Positions 1 through 6,557 of a stretch of DNA of 14,310 nucleotides are shown here, piece after piece. Origin of the DNA: JBDTGE01 sp050742975 (GTDB lineage Bacteria; Actinomycetota; Actinomycetes; Mycobacteriales; Jatrophihabitantaceae). How positions within the stretch are numbered: position 1 is the first letter of the stretch; every line of letters starts with the position of its first letter. The stretch is taken from the NCBI GenBank assembly GCA_050742975.1, contig JBOGDQ010000015.1, positions 1 to 14,310 of the forward strand, in the 5' to 3' direction. The notes under the pieces are model-generated. The model saw only the letters and a program-made list of their open reading frames with translations, searched no databases and was not told where the DNA came from. Both the position numbers and the translations under genes were made by a program.

Positions 1-897
1 CACGCCGTCCCGGAAGCCGGAGCAGTCCCGGAGACGACGCCCGTGGCCGATGCCGCGCGGGTCGCCGGACCGGTCGCGGTCATCTCGCCACTCGTGCGCA
101 AGATGGCGCGCGACGCCGAGGTCGACCTGACCGCGATCACCGGCACCGGACCTGCCGGCCTCGTCCGGCGGATCGACGTCGAGCGGGCGATGGCGCAGCC
201 GACCGGCGAGGACGTGCAGCGAATCCCCTTGCAGGGCCTGCGCAAAGTGGTCGCCGACAAGTTGAGCCGATCCCGCCGCGAGATTCCCGAGGCCACGGTC
301 TGGGTGGACGTCGACGCGACCGCACTGCTGGACGCACGGGCCGCGCTGAACGCGGCAGATGCGCTGCGCCCGGTCAGCGTGCTCGCCCTGCTGGCGCGAT
401 TCACGGTGCTCGGGCTGCGCCGCTACCCCGAGCTGAACGCCCGGGTCGAGAACGACGAGATCCTGATCTCGAGGCCCGTTCACCTCGGGTTCGCCGCCCA
501 GACCGACCGCGGCCTGCTCGTCCCCGTGGTCCATGACGCGCACCGGCTGACGACCCGCGAACTGTCCGCCGCGATCGTCGCGCACACGTCGAGCGCCCAC
601 TCCGGCGCTCTGGCCCCCGCCGACCTCACTGGTGGCACGTTCACCGTCAACAACTACGGCGTGTTCGGCGTCGACGGCTCGGCCGCGATCATCAACCACC
701 CGGAGGTCGCGATCGTCGGCATCGGCCGCATCATCGACAAGCCGTGGGTCGTGGACGGGACGCTTGCGGTGCGTAAGGTCTGCCAGCTCACCCTCGCGTT
801 CGACCATCGCGTGTGTGACGGCGGCACGGCCGGCGGGTTCCTGCGCTTCGTGGCCGACTGCGTCGAGTCGCCGATCACCGCGCTCGGCGATCTCTGA
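1..897 (+). CDS. 2-oxo-acid dehydrogenase E2 component (dihydrolipoamide acyltransferase), 5' partial
   Basis: The reading frame is open to the left edge, so the gene starts outside the window and 298 residues are visible. A peripheral-subunit (E3/E1) binding domain is seen at about visible residues 28-64 (ISPLVRKMARD, then GTGPAGLVRRIDVERAM). A catalytic acyltransferase domain follows, with TFTVNNYGVFGVDG and the family active-site motif DHRVCDGG, whose His and Asp fall at visible residues 269 and 273. The lipoyl domain expected at the N-terminus would lie upstream of the window. E2 moves the acyl group from lipoamide to CoA in the cytoplasmic pyruvate, 2-oxoglutarate or branched-chain complexes. 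The convergent neighbouring FabH-like synthase favours a branched-chain (BkdC-like) role, but this is inference because the E1 genes are not visible. The GTG at 43 is in frame but probably internal. Its stop lies 8 nt from the end of the convergent neighbour, leaving almost no room for a terminator. Confidence 0.93.
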   Translation, partial: HAVPEAGAVPETTPVADAARVAGPVAVISPLVRKMARDAEVDLTAITGTGPAGLVRRIDVERAMAQPTGEDVQRIPLQGLRKVVADKLSRSRREIPEATVWVDVDATALLDARAALNAADALRPVSVLALLARFTVLGLRRYPELNARVENDEILISRPVHLGFAAQTDRGLLVPVVHDAHRLTTRELSAAIVAHTSSAHSGALAPADLTGGTFTVNNYGVFGVDGSAAIINHPEVAIVGIGRIIDKPWVVDGTLAVRKVCQLTLAFDHRVCDGGTAGGFLRFVADCVESPITALGDL

Positions 898-905
898 AGC
901 ACCGG

Positions 906-1904
906 TCAGGGCAGCCGCACGACCTGTGCCGCGTAGGCGAGCCCGGCGCCGAAGCCGACCAGCAGCGCGAGCTGGCCGGACTTCGCGGCCCCGGTGTCGC
1001 GCAGCCGGGTCAGCGCGATCGGGATCGAGGCGGAGGACGTGTTGCCCGAGTCGACGATGTCGGTGGCGATGACGGCGTGCTCCAGCCCGACCTTGCGCGC
1101 GACTGCATCGATGATGCGCAGGTTGGCCTGGTGCGGCACGAAGACCTCGATGTCAGTGGGCTTGACGCCTGCACGCCGGCACGCCTCGATCGCGACACCG
1201 GGCATGCTCTCCACCGCCCAGCGGAAGACCGGGCGGCCCTGCATCCGCATGTACTCGTCGGTGTCGTCGTCGCCGAAGGCGATCAGCGGCGCCTGCTCGC
1301 CGTCGCTGCCCCACACGACCGGGCCGATGTCGAGTTCTCCCTCCCGGCCCGGGCCGACGACGGCGGCACCCGCCCCGTCGCCGAAGATGATCGCGGTGCC
1401 GAGGTCGTCCGCGTCGATCAGGTCGCTCATGTGCTCGGCCGCGACGATCAGCACGTGGCGCACCGAGCCGGCCCGGATCATCGACTCCGCAGTGCTGACG
1501 GCGTAGCAGAACCCGCTGCAGGCCGCGTTCAGGTCGAACGTCGGGCAGCTGAGGCCAAGGTGCTGCGCGATCTGCGGGCCGAGTGCGACGGCGCCGGGTC
1601 GGGACGTGCACGACGTCGCGATGATCAGGTCGATCCGGTCGGTGCCGATCGCCGATGCAGCCACGGCCTCGTCGGCCGAGGTGAGCGCGAGATCGATCAG
1701 CCGCTCATCGCCGGCGAGCAGGCGCAGTTGCCGGATCCCGGTGCGCGTCTCGATCCACTCGCCGGTCCGGCCGAATCGCGCGGCGACCTCGTCCCCGCTG
1801 ACCGAGCCCGCCGGCTGCGCCGCGCCGACGCCCAGGATGCGCGCGCCTGACGTCGCTACCGCGTCACCGTCGCTGAGCAGGCCGAGCGGGCGAAGGGTCG
1901 TCAC
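906..1904 (-). CDS. fabH: 3-oxoacyl-ACP synthase III family protein (FabH-like)
   Basis: This 332-residue thiolase-fold protein matches ketoacyl-ACP synthase III in length and motifs. The catalytic triad is visible as Cys129 (NAACSGF), His258 (VPHQAN) and Asn288 (SGNTSS), with the glycine-rich C-terminal GFGAGLAYA. Enzymes of this family condense an acyl-CoA starter with malonyl-ACP to begin fatty-acid synthesis; some homologues instead act in secondary metabolism or acyl transfer. The start is GTG at 1904 with no good ribosome site (only AGGA about 15 nt upstream). The conserved fold begins near ARILGVG at residue 21, so the N-terminus is uncertain by up to about 20 residues. The gene is convergent with the E2 gene, and branched acyl-CoA from a branched-chain dehydrogenase is a typical FabH starter in actinobacteria, which makes a shared role plausible. 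Two operator-like palindromes lie just upstream. Confidence 0.9.
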   Translation of the reverse strand: MTTLRPLGLLSDGDAVATSGARILGVGAAQPAGSVSGDEVAARFGRTGEWIETRTGIRQLRLLAGDERLIDLALTSADEAVAASAIGTDRIDLIIATSCTSRPGAVALGPQIAQHLGLSCPTFDLNAACSGFCYAVSTAESMIRAGSVRHVLIVAAEHMSDLIDADDLGTAIIFGDGAGAAVVGPGREGELDIGPVVWGSDGEQAPLIAFGDDDTDEYMRMQGRPVFRWAVESMPGVAIEACRRAGVKPTDIEVFVPHQANLRIIDAVARKVGLEHAVIATDIVDSGNTSSASIPIALTRLRDTGAAKSGQLALLVGFGAGLAYAAQVVRLP

Positions 1905-1920
1905 TTAGTTACTCTGACGT

Positions 1921-1958
1921 CCTACCAACCAGTAGGGGTAATCCTACTGGCGGGTAGT
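1921..1958. promoter_or_regulatory. Paired operator-like palindromes upstream of the fabH-like gene
   Basis: Site A (1921-1936) is CCTACCAACCAGTAGG and site B (1943-1958) is CCTACTGGCGGGTAGT. Each is an interrupted palindrome (CCTAC...GTAGG or CTAC...GTAG). Site B matches the reverse complement of site A at 13 of 16 positions, so they are inverted copies with centres 22 bp (about two helical turns) apart. Together they also form a perfect 8-bp inverted repeat, CCAGTAGG/CCTACTGG, at 1929-1950 with a 6-bp spacer. The block ends 17 bp before the fabH-like start. Size and symmetry are like dimeric TetR-type operators, and no regulator gene is adjacent. An RNA hairpin ending the xdhC transcript is an alternative, but no T-run follows on the minus strand. 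Confidence 0.55.
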
Positions 1959-1985
1959 GCCGAACCCGTGACACACGGCATAGCA

Positions 1986-2993
1986 CTACGGCTCGATACC
2001 GCCGGCCGGATAGCGCGGCGGCGGCGCGGTCAGCCCGTCGCTGTGGACCGGCCCCGACCGGTCGCGCAGGGACGCCGGTGCGCGTCCGGATCGGGCGGCG
2101 AGCAGTTCGGCGATGATCGCGACCGCGATCTCGCCCGGGGTGCGGGCGCCGAGGTCGAGCCCGGCCGGCCCGTGGACGCGCGCCAGGTCGCTCACGCCGC
2201 GGCCGGCAAGCCAATCGGCGCGCGCGGCCTGGGTGTGCCGGGCGCCGAGCGCGCCGATGTAGCCGACCCGCCCGGCGAGCGCGGCCGCCAGCGCGGGCCC
2301 GTCGACGTCCCGGCTGTGGCTGAGCACGACGACGCCGTCGTTGGAGGCCAGGGCCTTGATCGCGGCCACCGCCGCAGCCGCGTCGTTCACGACGACGCTC
2401 GTCCAGCCGAGCAGACCGGCGTTCGCGGCCAGGGCATCGGCGATCAGCCCGTCGCCGACGACCACCAGGCAGGTCGTCGGCCAGATCGCGGTGACGGCCG
2501 TGCGCGGCTCGTCGAGCAGGGCGGACAGGGTGGAGCCGCGCGCGAACAGCCTGGCCACGCCGGGGTGTTCCCGCTCGGCGCCCGCGACCGTGGCCCGCGT
2601 CGCGAGCGTCGTGGCGACCCCGCCGTCCAGCGCGGTGATCAGACACACCGGCTCGCGGTCGGCGATCAGCTGCCAGGCCTCGGCCGGGATCTCGTCGGCC
2701 GGCTGGACGAGCAGCTGAGCGACGCCACCGCAGGACAGGCCGGACTCGACCGCGTCGGCGTCGTCGACGACGACCTCCACGAGCCGGCCCGGCGAATTCG
2801 GGTGCGGCGCGATCAGATCGGCCAGCTTCGCGTCCGCCGCTCCGGACAGCACCGACCCGGCAACCGGCTCACCCGGCGTCAGCGCGGCGAACGGGTCCTC
2901 GCTGCTCATCCCGCGCACCGCGACCGCGCGGGCCAGCGTGACCGGCCGCCCGGCGGCCCGCCATCGCGCGATCTGTTCCAGCAGCTCGTCCAT
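1986..2993 (-). CDS. XdhC/CoxI family protein (molybdenum hydroxylase maturation factor-like)
   Basis: This is a 335-residue protein with the two-part XdhC architecture. The N-terminal XdhC_CoxI domain ends in the conserved cysteine motif LSCGG at residues 86-90. A Rossmann-like C-terminal domain follows (VVVGDGLIADALA, 177-189; GYIGALGARHT, 244-254; HGPAGLDLGARTPGEIA, 274-290). Proteins of this family bind molybdenum cofactor and load its sulfurated form into xanthine dehydrogenase or CO-dehydrogenase-type enzymes. None of those enzyme subunits is in the window, so the client is unknown. The ATG at 2993 has little ribosome-site support (CAGG directly abuts it), and the upstream 31-nt gap is lengthened by a 22-bp tandem duplication. 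The gene is probably co-transcribed with the LLM oxidoreductase. The last 30 or so residues are proline- and arginine-rich and look unstructured. Confidence 0.87.
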   Translation of the reverse strand: MDELLEQIARWRAAGRPVTLARAVAVRGMSSEDPFAALTPGEPVAGSVLSGAADAKLADLIAPHPNSPGRLVEVVVDDADAVESGLSCGGVAQLLVQPADEIPAEAWQLIADREPVCLITALDGGVATTLATRATVAGAEREHPGVARLFARGSTLSALLDEPRTAVTAIWPTTCLVVVGDGLIADALAANAGLLGWTSVVVNDAAAAVAAIKALASNDGVVVLSHSRDVDGPALAAALAGRVGYIGALGARHTQAARADWLAGRGVSDLARVHGPAGLDLGARTPGEIAVAIIAELLAARSGRAPASLRDRSGPVHSDGLTAPPPRYPAGGIEP

Positions 2994-3037
2994 CCTGCGA
3001 ATCTAGCGCGGCGCGCCTGCGAATCTAGCGCGGCGCG
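2994..3037. repeat. Perfect 22-bp tandem duplication at the LLM oxidoreductase / xdhC junction
   Basis: Positions 2994-3015 and 3016-3037 are identical. On the minus strand each unit contains CGCGCTAGATTCGCAGG, so the TAG stop of the upstream gene (3025-3027) is present twice. The second TAG is at 3003-3005. The repeat ends exactly at the xdhC start codon. Without it the gap between the two genes would be 9 nt instead of 31 nt. The identity suggests a recent slippage event. Confidence 0.95.
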
Positions 3038-3930
3038 AACTCGGTGAGCAGCGACTGCGCGTAGTCGAGCGACGCGGCCGGATCGACGTCCATGCCCACG
3101 TGCTCGGCGTCGAAGTTGAGGTCGATGAACGCCTCGGTCACGCCCTGCGCGGCGAGCCGGTCGAAGTCCGCACGGATCTGGTCTGCCGACCCGGACAGCG
3201 GCTTGCGATCGGCCGGTCCGGCCCCGCCCACCGCGAGGACGGCGCGGACGACGAAGCGCAGCGAGTCCGGATCGCGGCCGTTCTCGCGCGCCGCGTCCTT
3301 GATCTCGCCGATCGCCACGCCGATCTCGGTGAGGTCGTGCCGGCTTGCGCTGACCCAGCCGTCCGCGAGCCGGCCGACGCGGCGGTACCCGGCGGACGTC
3401 CCGCCGCCGAGCAGCAACGGTGGGCGAGGCTGCTGCACCGGTTTCGGCTCCAGCCGCGTCGCGGGTACGCGGTAGAACTCGCCCTGGTGTTCGATGATCT
3501 CCTTCGTCCACAGGGCATCCAGCAGCTGGACGAACTCGTCGGCGCGGGCACCGCGGCGATCCATGCCGATCCCGGACGCTTCGAACTCGGCCGGCAGCCA
3601 GCCGAGTCCGAGCGCGAGGTCGAGACGCCCGCGGCTGACCCGATCCAGGGTGGCGCTCTGCTGCGCCAGCAAAGCAGGCGAGAAGAACGGCAGGTTGACC
3701 ACGGCAACGCCCAGCCGCACCCGGTCCGTGACACCCGCGAGGTAGGCAAGCGTGACCAGCGGATCGGGAGTGTTGCGATACGTCCCGATCGTCAGGTCGA
3801 GCGGGTTGAGCAGCCGTTGCAGCACCCACACCGAGTGATAGCCGTGCTGCTCGGCGAGCTGCGCGATCGTGACCTGGTTGTCCGGCGTGGCCCACGAGCC
3901 GGTCGCGGGGACTGCGAATCCGAGCTTCAT
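3025..3930 (-). CDS. LLM class F420-dependent oxidoreductase
   Basis: This 301-residue protein has the luciferase-like (bacterial luciferase/F420) TIM-barrel signatures. The N-terminus MKLGFAVPATGSWATP is typical, residues 107-120 read LGLGWLPAEFEASG, and 172-192 contain LLLGGGTSAGYRRVGRLADGW. The length and these two motifs fit the actinobacterial group that uses cofactor F420 for hydride transfer, although FMN-dependent members cannot be excluded. The substrate is unknown. The gene lies downstream of the box operon on the same strand but is separated from it by 170 bp holding an inverted repeat and a repeat pair, so it may be a separate transcript together with xdhC. No Shine-Dalgarno sequence is visible before the ATG at 3930; the unit of the 26-bp repeat occupies the place where it should be. 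Confidence 0.88.
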   Translation of the reverse strand: MKLGFAVPATGSWATPDNQVTIAQLAEQHGYHSVWVLQRLLNPLDLTIGTYRNTPDPLVTLAYLAGVTDRVRLGVAVVNLPFFSPALLAQQSATLDRVSRGRLDLALGLGWLPAEFEASGIGMDRRGARADEFVQLLDALWTKEIIEHQGEFYRVPATRLEPKPVQQPRPPLLLGGGTSAGYRRVGRLADGWVSASRHDLTEIGVAIGEIKDAARENGRDPDSLRFVVRAVLAVGGAGPADRKPLSGSADQIRADFDRLAAQGVTEAFIDLNFDAEHVGMDVDPAASLDYAQSLLTEFAPR

Positions 3931-3932
3931 GA

Positions 3933-4018
3933 CGCCGACTGTAAGTCCAGGCGCCCGCGGAGGCGACGAAGGAGCCGACGCAATAGGCAGCGCGCCGACT
4001 GTAAGTCCAGGCGCCCGC
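3933..4018. repeat. Pair of 26-bp direct repeats with a 60-bp period
   Basis: Positions 3933-3958 and 3993-4018 are identical over 26 bp (core GACTGTAAGTCCAGGCGCCC), separated by 34 bp of different sequence. The core is itself dyad-like: in the second copy GCGCCGACT and AGTC-CA-GGCGC face each other around GTA, with a CA interruption. The proximal copy ends 2 bp before the LLM oxidoreductase start. The structure looks like a dispersed intergenic repeat or a repeated protein-binding site; only two copies are seen here. Confidence 0.85.
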
Positions 4019-4026
4019 CAGAACCA

Positions 4027-4077
4027 TGATCAGCTGCGACTACCGGTCGCTGCGCAGCCGCAACCCGCAGCTGATCA
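4027..4077 (-). terminator. Inverted repeat downstream of the box operon, candidate terminator
   Basis: A perfect 12-bp inverted repeat is formed by TGATCAGCTGCG (4027-4038) and CGCAGCTGATCA (4066-4077). The 27-nt loop itself holds a palindrome, GCTGCGCAGC (4049-4058). It begins 24 nt beyond the stop codon of the last operon gene. There is no strong U-tract on the minus strand, so it would be a non-canonical terminator or a 3' end-stabilising structure. Confidence 0.5.
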
Positions 4078-4100
4078 CGCGGCAGGTCGCCGGCCACGCG

Positions 4101-4958
4101 TCAGGACGGCAGCTTGAGGTTGTAGACGGCGGCCGCGTTCCCGGCGAGCACCAGCGCGGCGGTCTCCTCGTCCGGGCAGATCGCGGCGACGGCCCGGGCG
4201 TTGCGCGCGATGCCGGGAATGCCCGGCCAGTCCGTCCCGAAGATCATCCGGCGGGTCAGGCGGGCCCAGTTGTGCCGTGAGTAGTAGGCCTGCAGGCGCG
4301 ACGGGGGCAGGCCGGACAGCTCGATCCAGACCCGTTCGTTGGTCAGGGCGAGAAAGGCCGCAGCGTCATACCACCAGCCACGGCCGCCGTGCGCGAGCAC
4401 GAGATCCAGCGCTCGGAAGTCGCGCAGCACGTCGTCGAGCAGGATCGGGTCGCCGAACTGGTTGAGCGCGCCGGGGAACGTCGACGTGCCGCAGTGCACC
4501 ACGACCGGGATGCCGGCCTCCTGGCAGATCGCGTACGCCGGGTAGAGCGCCCGGTCGTTGACGGCGAAGCCGCCGTGCACCGGGTGCACCTTCAGCGCGA
4601 CGGCCCCGAGTGCGAGCTGGCGCTGCAGCTCCTCGTCGATCGGATGGTGTAGGTGCGGGTTGAGGTTCGCCGCGAACCTCATACGCGTCGGGTTGTGCTC
4701 GACGAGTGGTAGCAGGTCCTCGACGCGCTGCCAGCCGGTGACCCTCGGGCTGTACTCGGCCAACAGCACCGCGACGTCCACGCCCTCCGAGTCGAGGTAG
4801 GCGTCGAACGCGGCGGGCCGCACGGCGCCGTCGTCGCCGTACAGTGCCTCGAGTTCAGGCGAGCCGAAGTCCTGCAGCCACACGTCCCACGGCAGCTTTA
4901 GCCGGTGGCGATGGGCCGGGTGCAGGTGCACGTCGACGAGCGGGCGGCCGTCCAACAT
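4101..4958 (-). CDS. Amidohydrolase family protein (amidohydrolase-2 type), last gene of the box operon
   Basis: This 285-residue TIM-barrel metal-dependent hydrolase has the family metal-site pattern: HLH at residues 11-13 (VDVHLHP), His155 (VVVHCGT), His190 (LAHGGRG) and Asp243 (FGTDWPG). The ALKVHP segment at 121-126 places Lys123 near the site. The amidohydrolase-2 group includes decarboxylases of aromatic and related acids (such as gamma-resorcylate and aminocarboxymuconate semialdehyde decarboxylases) and lactone hydrolases. The ATG directly abuts the TGA of the ligase gene, with GGAG about 9 nt upstream inside that gene, so translation is probably coupled. Its place suggests a step that feeds aromatic acid into, or processes a product of, the benzoyl-CoA route. 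The substrate cannot be read from the sequence. Confidence 0.85.
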   Translation of the reverse strand: MLDGRPLVDVHLHPAHRHRLKLPWDVWLQDFGSPELEALYGDDGAVRPAAFDAYLDSEGVDVAVLLAEYSPRVTGWQRVEDLLPLVEHNPTRMRFAANLNPHLHHPIDEELQRQLALGAVALKVHPVHGGFAVNDRALYPAYAICQEAGIPVVVHCGTSTFPGALNQFGDPILLDDVLRDFRALDLVLAHGGRGWWYDAAAFLALTNERVWIELSGLPPSRLQAYYSRHNWARLTRRMIFGTDWPGIPGIARNARAVAAICPDEETAALVLAGNAAAVYNLKLPS

Positions 4959-6539
4959 TCAGACCGACTCCATCTCGGTGAAGACGGTCGCGGCCAGCTG
5001 CCGCAGCTCGACCCGGCGGATCTTGCCGGTCGCGGTTGTCGGGTAGCCCGTCACGAAGACGATCTTGCGAGGCCGTTTGACCGACGGCAACCCCTCGCGG
5101 CAGAACTCGATCAGCTCGGGCTCGGACACGCTCGCTCCCGCGCTGAGCATGACGTACGCGACGGGTTTCTCGAGTCCGTCCGTGTCCAGCGCGGCGACGA
5201 CGACCGCCTGGCTCACCGCCGGGTGAGTCAGCAGGCGGCTCTCGACCTCGGCCGGCGAGACCCAGATCCCGCTGGCCTTGAGCATGTCGCCGGTCCGGCC
5301 GAGGCAGGAGTAGTAGCCGTCGCTGTCGCGCACGTAGGTGTCGCCGGTGCGCAGCCACTCCCCCTGGAACACCTGCCGGCTGGCGTCGTAGCGCGACCAG
5401 TAGCCGGTCGCGGTCGAGGCCCCTCGCACCAGGAGCGTTCCGGGCGTGCCGTCGGTGACCTCGGTCCCGGCGTCATCCACGATCTTCAGGTCGTATCCCG
5501 GAACCGCCGTGCCGGTCGTGCCCGGCCGAACCGCGCCGGCCCGGTTGGACAGGAAGATGTGCAGCAGCTCGGTCATGCCGAGGCCGTCCAGGATGTCGAC
5601 GCCGAAGTGGCTGGTCCAGCGCTGATAGAGCGTGGCCGGCAGCGCCTCCCCCGCGGACGCCGCAAGCCGGACCCCTTCGAATGCGTCCGGTGGCAGCTCC
5701 GCGCGCAGCATGTTCACGAAGAACGTCGGGCCGCCGAAGAAGAGCGTCACGCCGAACTCGCGCACCCGATCGGCGACCGCGTCCGGCCGTGACGGTGCCG
5801 GCTCGAGAACGGCGCACGCACCGACCGAGAGGGGGAACAGCACCGAGTTGCCGAGACCGTACGCGAAGAACGCCTTGGCGGCAGACAGGCAGCGATCGTC
5901 CGGGCGGATTCCCAGCACCTGCTTGCCGTAAGTCTCGCAGACGACGCGCACCGAACCGTGCCGGTGCATCGCGCCCTTGCTCCGGCCGGTCGTGCCCGAC
6001 GTGTAGAGCCAGAACGCCGGAGAGTCCTCGGTCGTCGGGTAGACGGCCTCGCTCGGTGCGGCCGCCGCGATCAGCTCGTCAAGTGAGTGGCCGGGCACCG
6101 ACGCTGCGGTGAGCTCGCCGCGGTTCAGGACACCGCAGCCCAGGACACCGTTCAGCTCGGGCGCTGCGCCGGCCGCTTCGGCAGCCACGGCGGCGAACTC
6201 CGGCGTCACGGCGAGCAGGCGTGCTCGCGAGTCACGAAGCAGCTCAGCCAGGCCGTCGGCACGCAGCATGGTCGAGACCGGAACCGGGACGGCGCCGATC
6301 CGCATCGCGGCCAGGTACAGCGCGACGAAGTCCGGGCTGTCGGACATGAACATCAGCAACCGCTGCTCGGGCTCGAGGCCGAGCTCGCCGAGCACGGCCG
6401 CGGCGCCACGCACCCGGTCCAGCAGCGCGCCGTAGGTCAGCTCGCCGGCGACACCCGTCAGCGCGATCCGGTCCGCATCGCCTTCGGCAATGCGCCGGTC
6501 CAGCAGGTACTCGCACGCGTTGAACTGTTGCTCAGCCAT
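4959..6539 (-). CDS. Benzoate-CoA ligase family protein
   Basis: This 526-residue protein is an adenylate-forming (ANL) acyl-CoA ligase. The P-loop is YTSGTTGRSKGAM at residues 179-191. LDGLGMTELLHIFLSN at 317-331 is the form typical of the benzoate-CoA ligase group. The hinge region GRTGDMLKASGIWVSPAEVES is at 414-434, and the catalytic lysine is Lys506 in PTTATGKIRR. It converts benzoate, ATP and CoA to benzoyl-CoA, AMP and diphosphate. Its position directly after boxB supports benzoate or a close analogue as substrate, although 2-aminobenzoate or hydroxybenzoates are possible. The ATG at 6539 is preceded by GGAGGG nine nt upstream, within the 18-nt gap after boxB. The motifs are complete and there are no signs of damage. 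The symbol bclA or badA would fit but is not assigned. Confidence 0.92.
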   Translation of the reverse strand: MAEQQFNACEYLLDRRIAEGDADRIALTGVAGELTYGALLDRVRGAAAVLGELGLEPEQRLLMFMSDSPDFVALYLAAMRIGAVPVPVSTMLRADGLAELLRDSRARLLAVTPEFAAVAAEAAGAAPELNGVLGCGVLNRGELTAASVPGHSLDELIAAAAPSEAVYPTTEDSPAFWLYTSGTTGRSKGAMHRHGSVRVVCETYGKQVLGIRPDDRCLSAAKAFFAYGLGNSVLFPLSVGACAVLEPAPSRPDAVADRVREFGVTLFFGGPTFFVNMLRAELPPDAFEGVRLAASAGEALPATLYQRWTSHFGVDILDGLGMTELLHIFLSNRAGAVRPGTTGTAVPGYDLKIVDDAGTEVTDGTPGTLLVRGASTATGYWSRYDASRQVFQGEWLRTGDTYVRDSDGYYSCLGRTGDMLKASGIWVSPAEVESRLLTHPAVSQAVVVAALDTDGLEKPVAYVMLSAGASVSEPELIEFCREGLPSVKRPRKIVFVTGYPTTATGKIRRVELRQLAATVFTEMESV

Positions 6540-6548
6540 CGCCGATTG

Positions 6549-6554
6549 CCCTCC
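6549..6554 (-). promoter_or_regulatory. Ribosome binding site of the benzoate-CoA ligase gene
   Basis: GGAGGG on the minus strand lies 9 nt before the ATG at 6539 and just after the boxB stop codon. It supports this start and independent initiation within the operon. Confidence 0.7.
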
Positions 6555-6557
6555 GCT

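Noticed and set aside
1968..3047. Plus-strand open frame of 359 codons opposite xdhC
   Set aside because: Shadow frame without recognisable motifs, opposite a well-supported gene.
3933..4018. Possible minimal CRISPR array (two 26-bp repeats with a 34-bp spacer)
   Set aside because: Only two repeats, no cas genes nearby, and the unit abuts a start codon; a dispersed repeat or binding site is more likely.
2906..4027. Minus-strand open frame in which the 26-bp repeats would encode a repeated AGAWTYSRR peptide
   Set aside because: It overlaps the well-supported LLM oxidoreductase in another frame. The in-frame repetition simply follows from the 60-bp period being a multiple of three.
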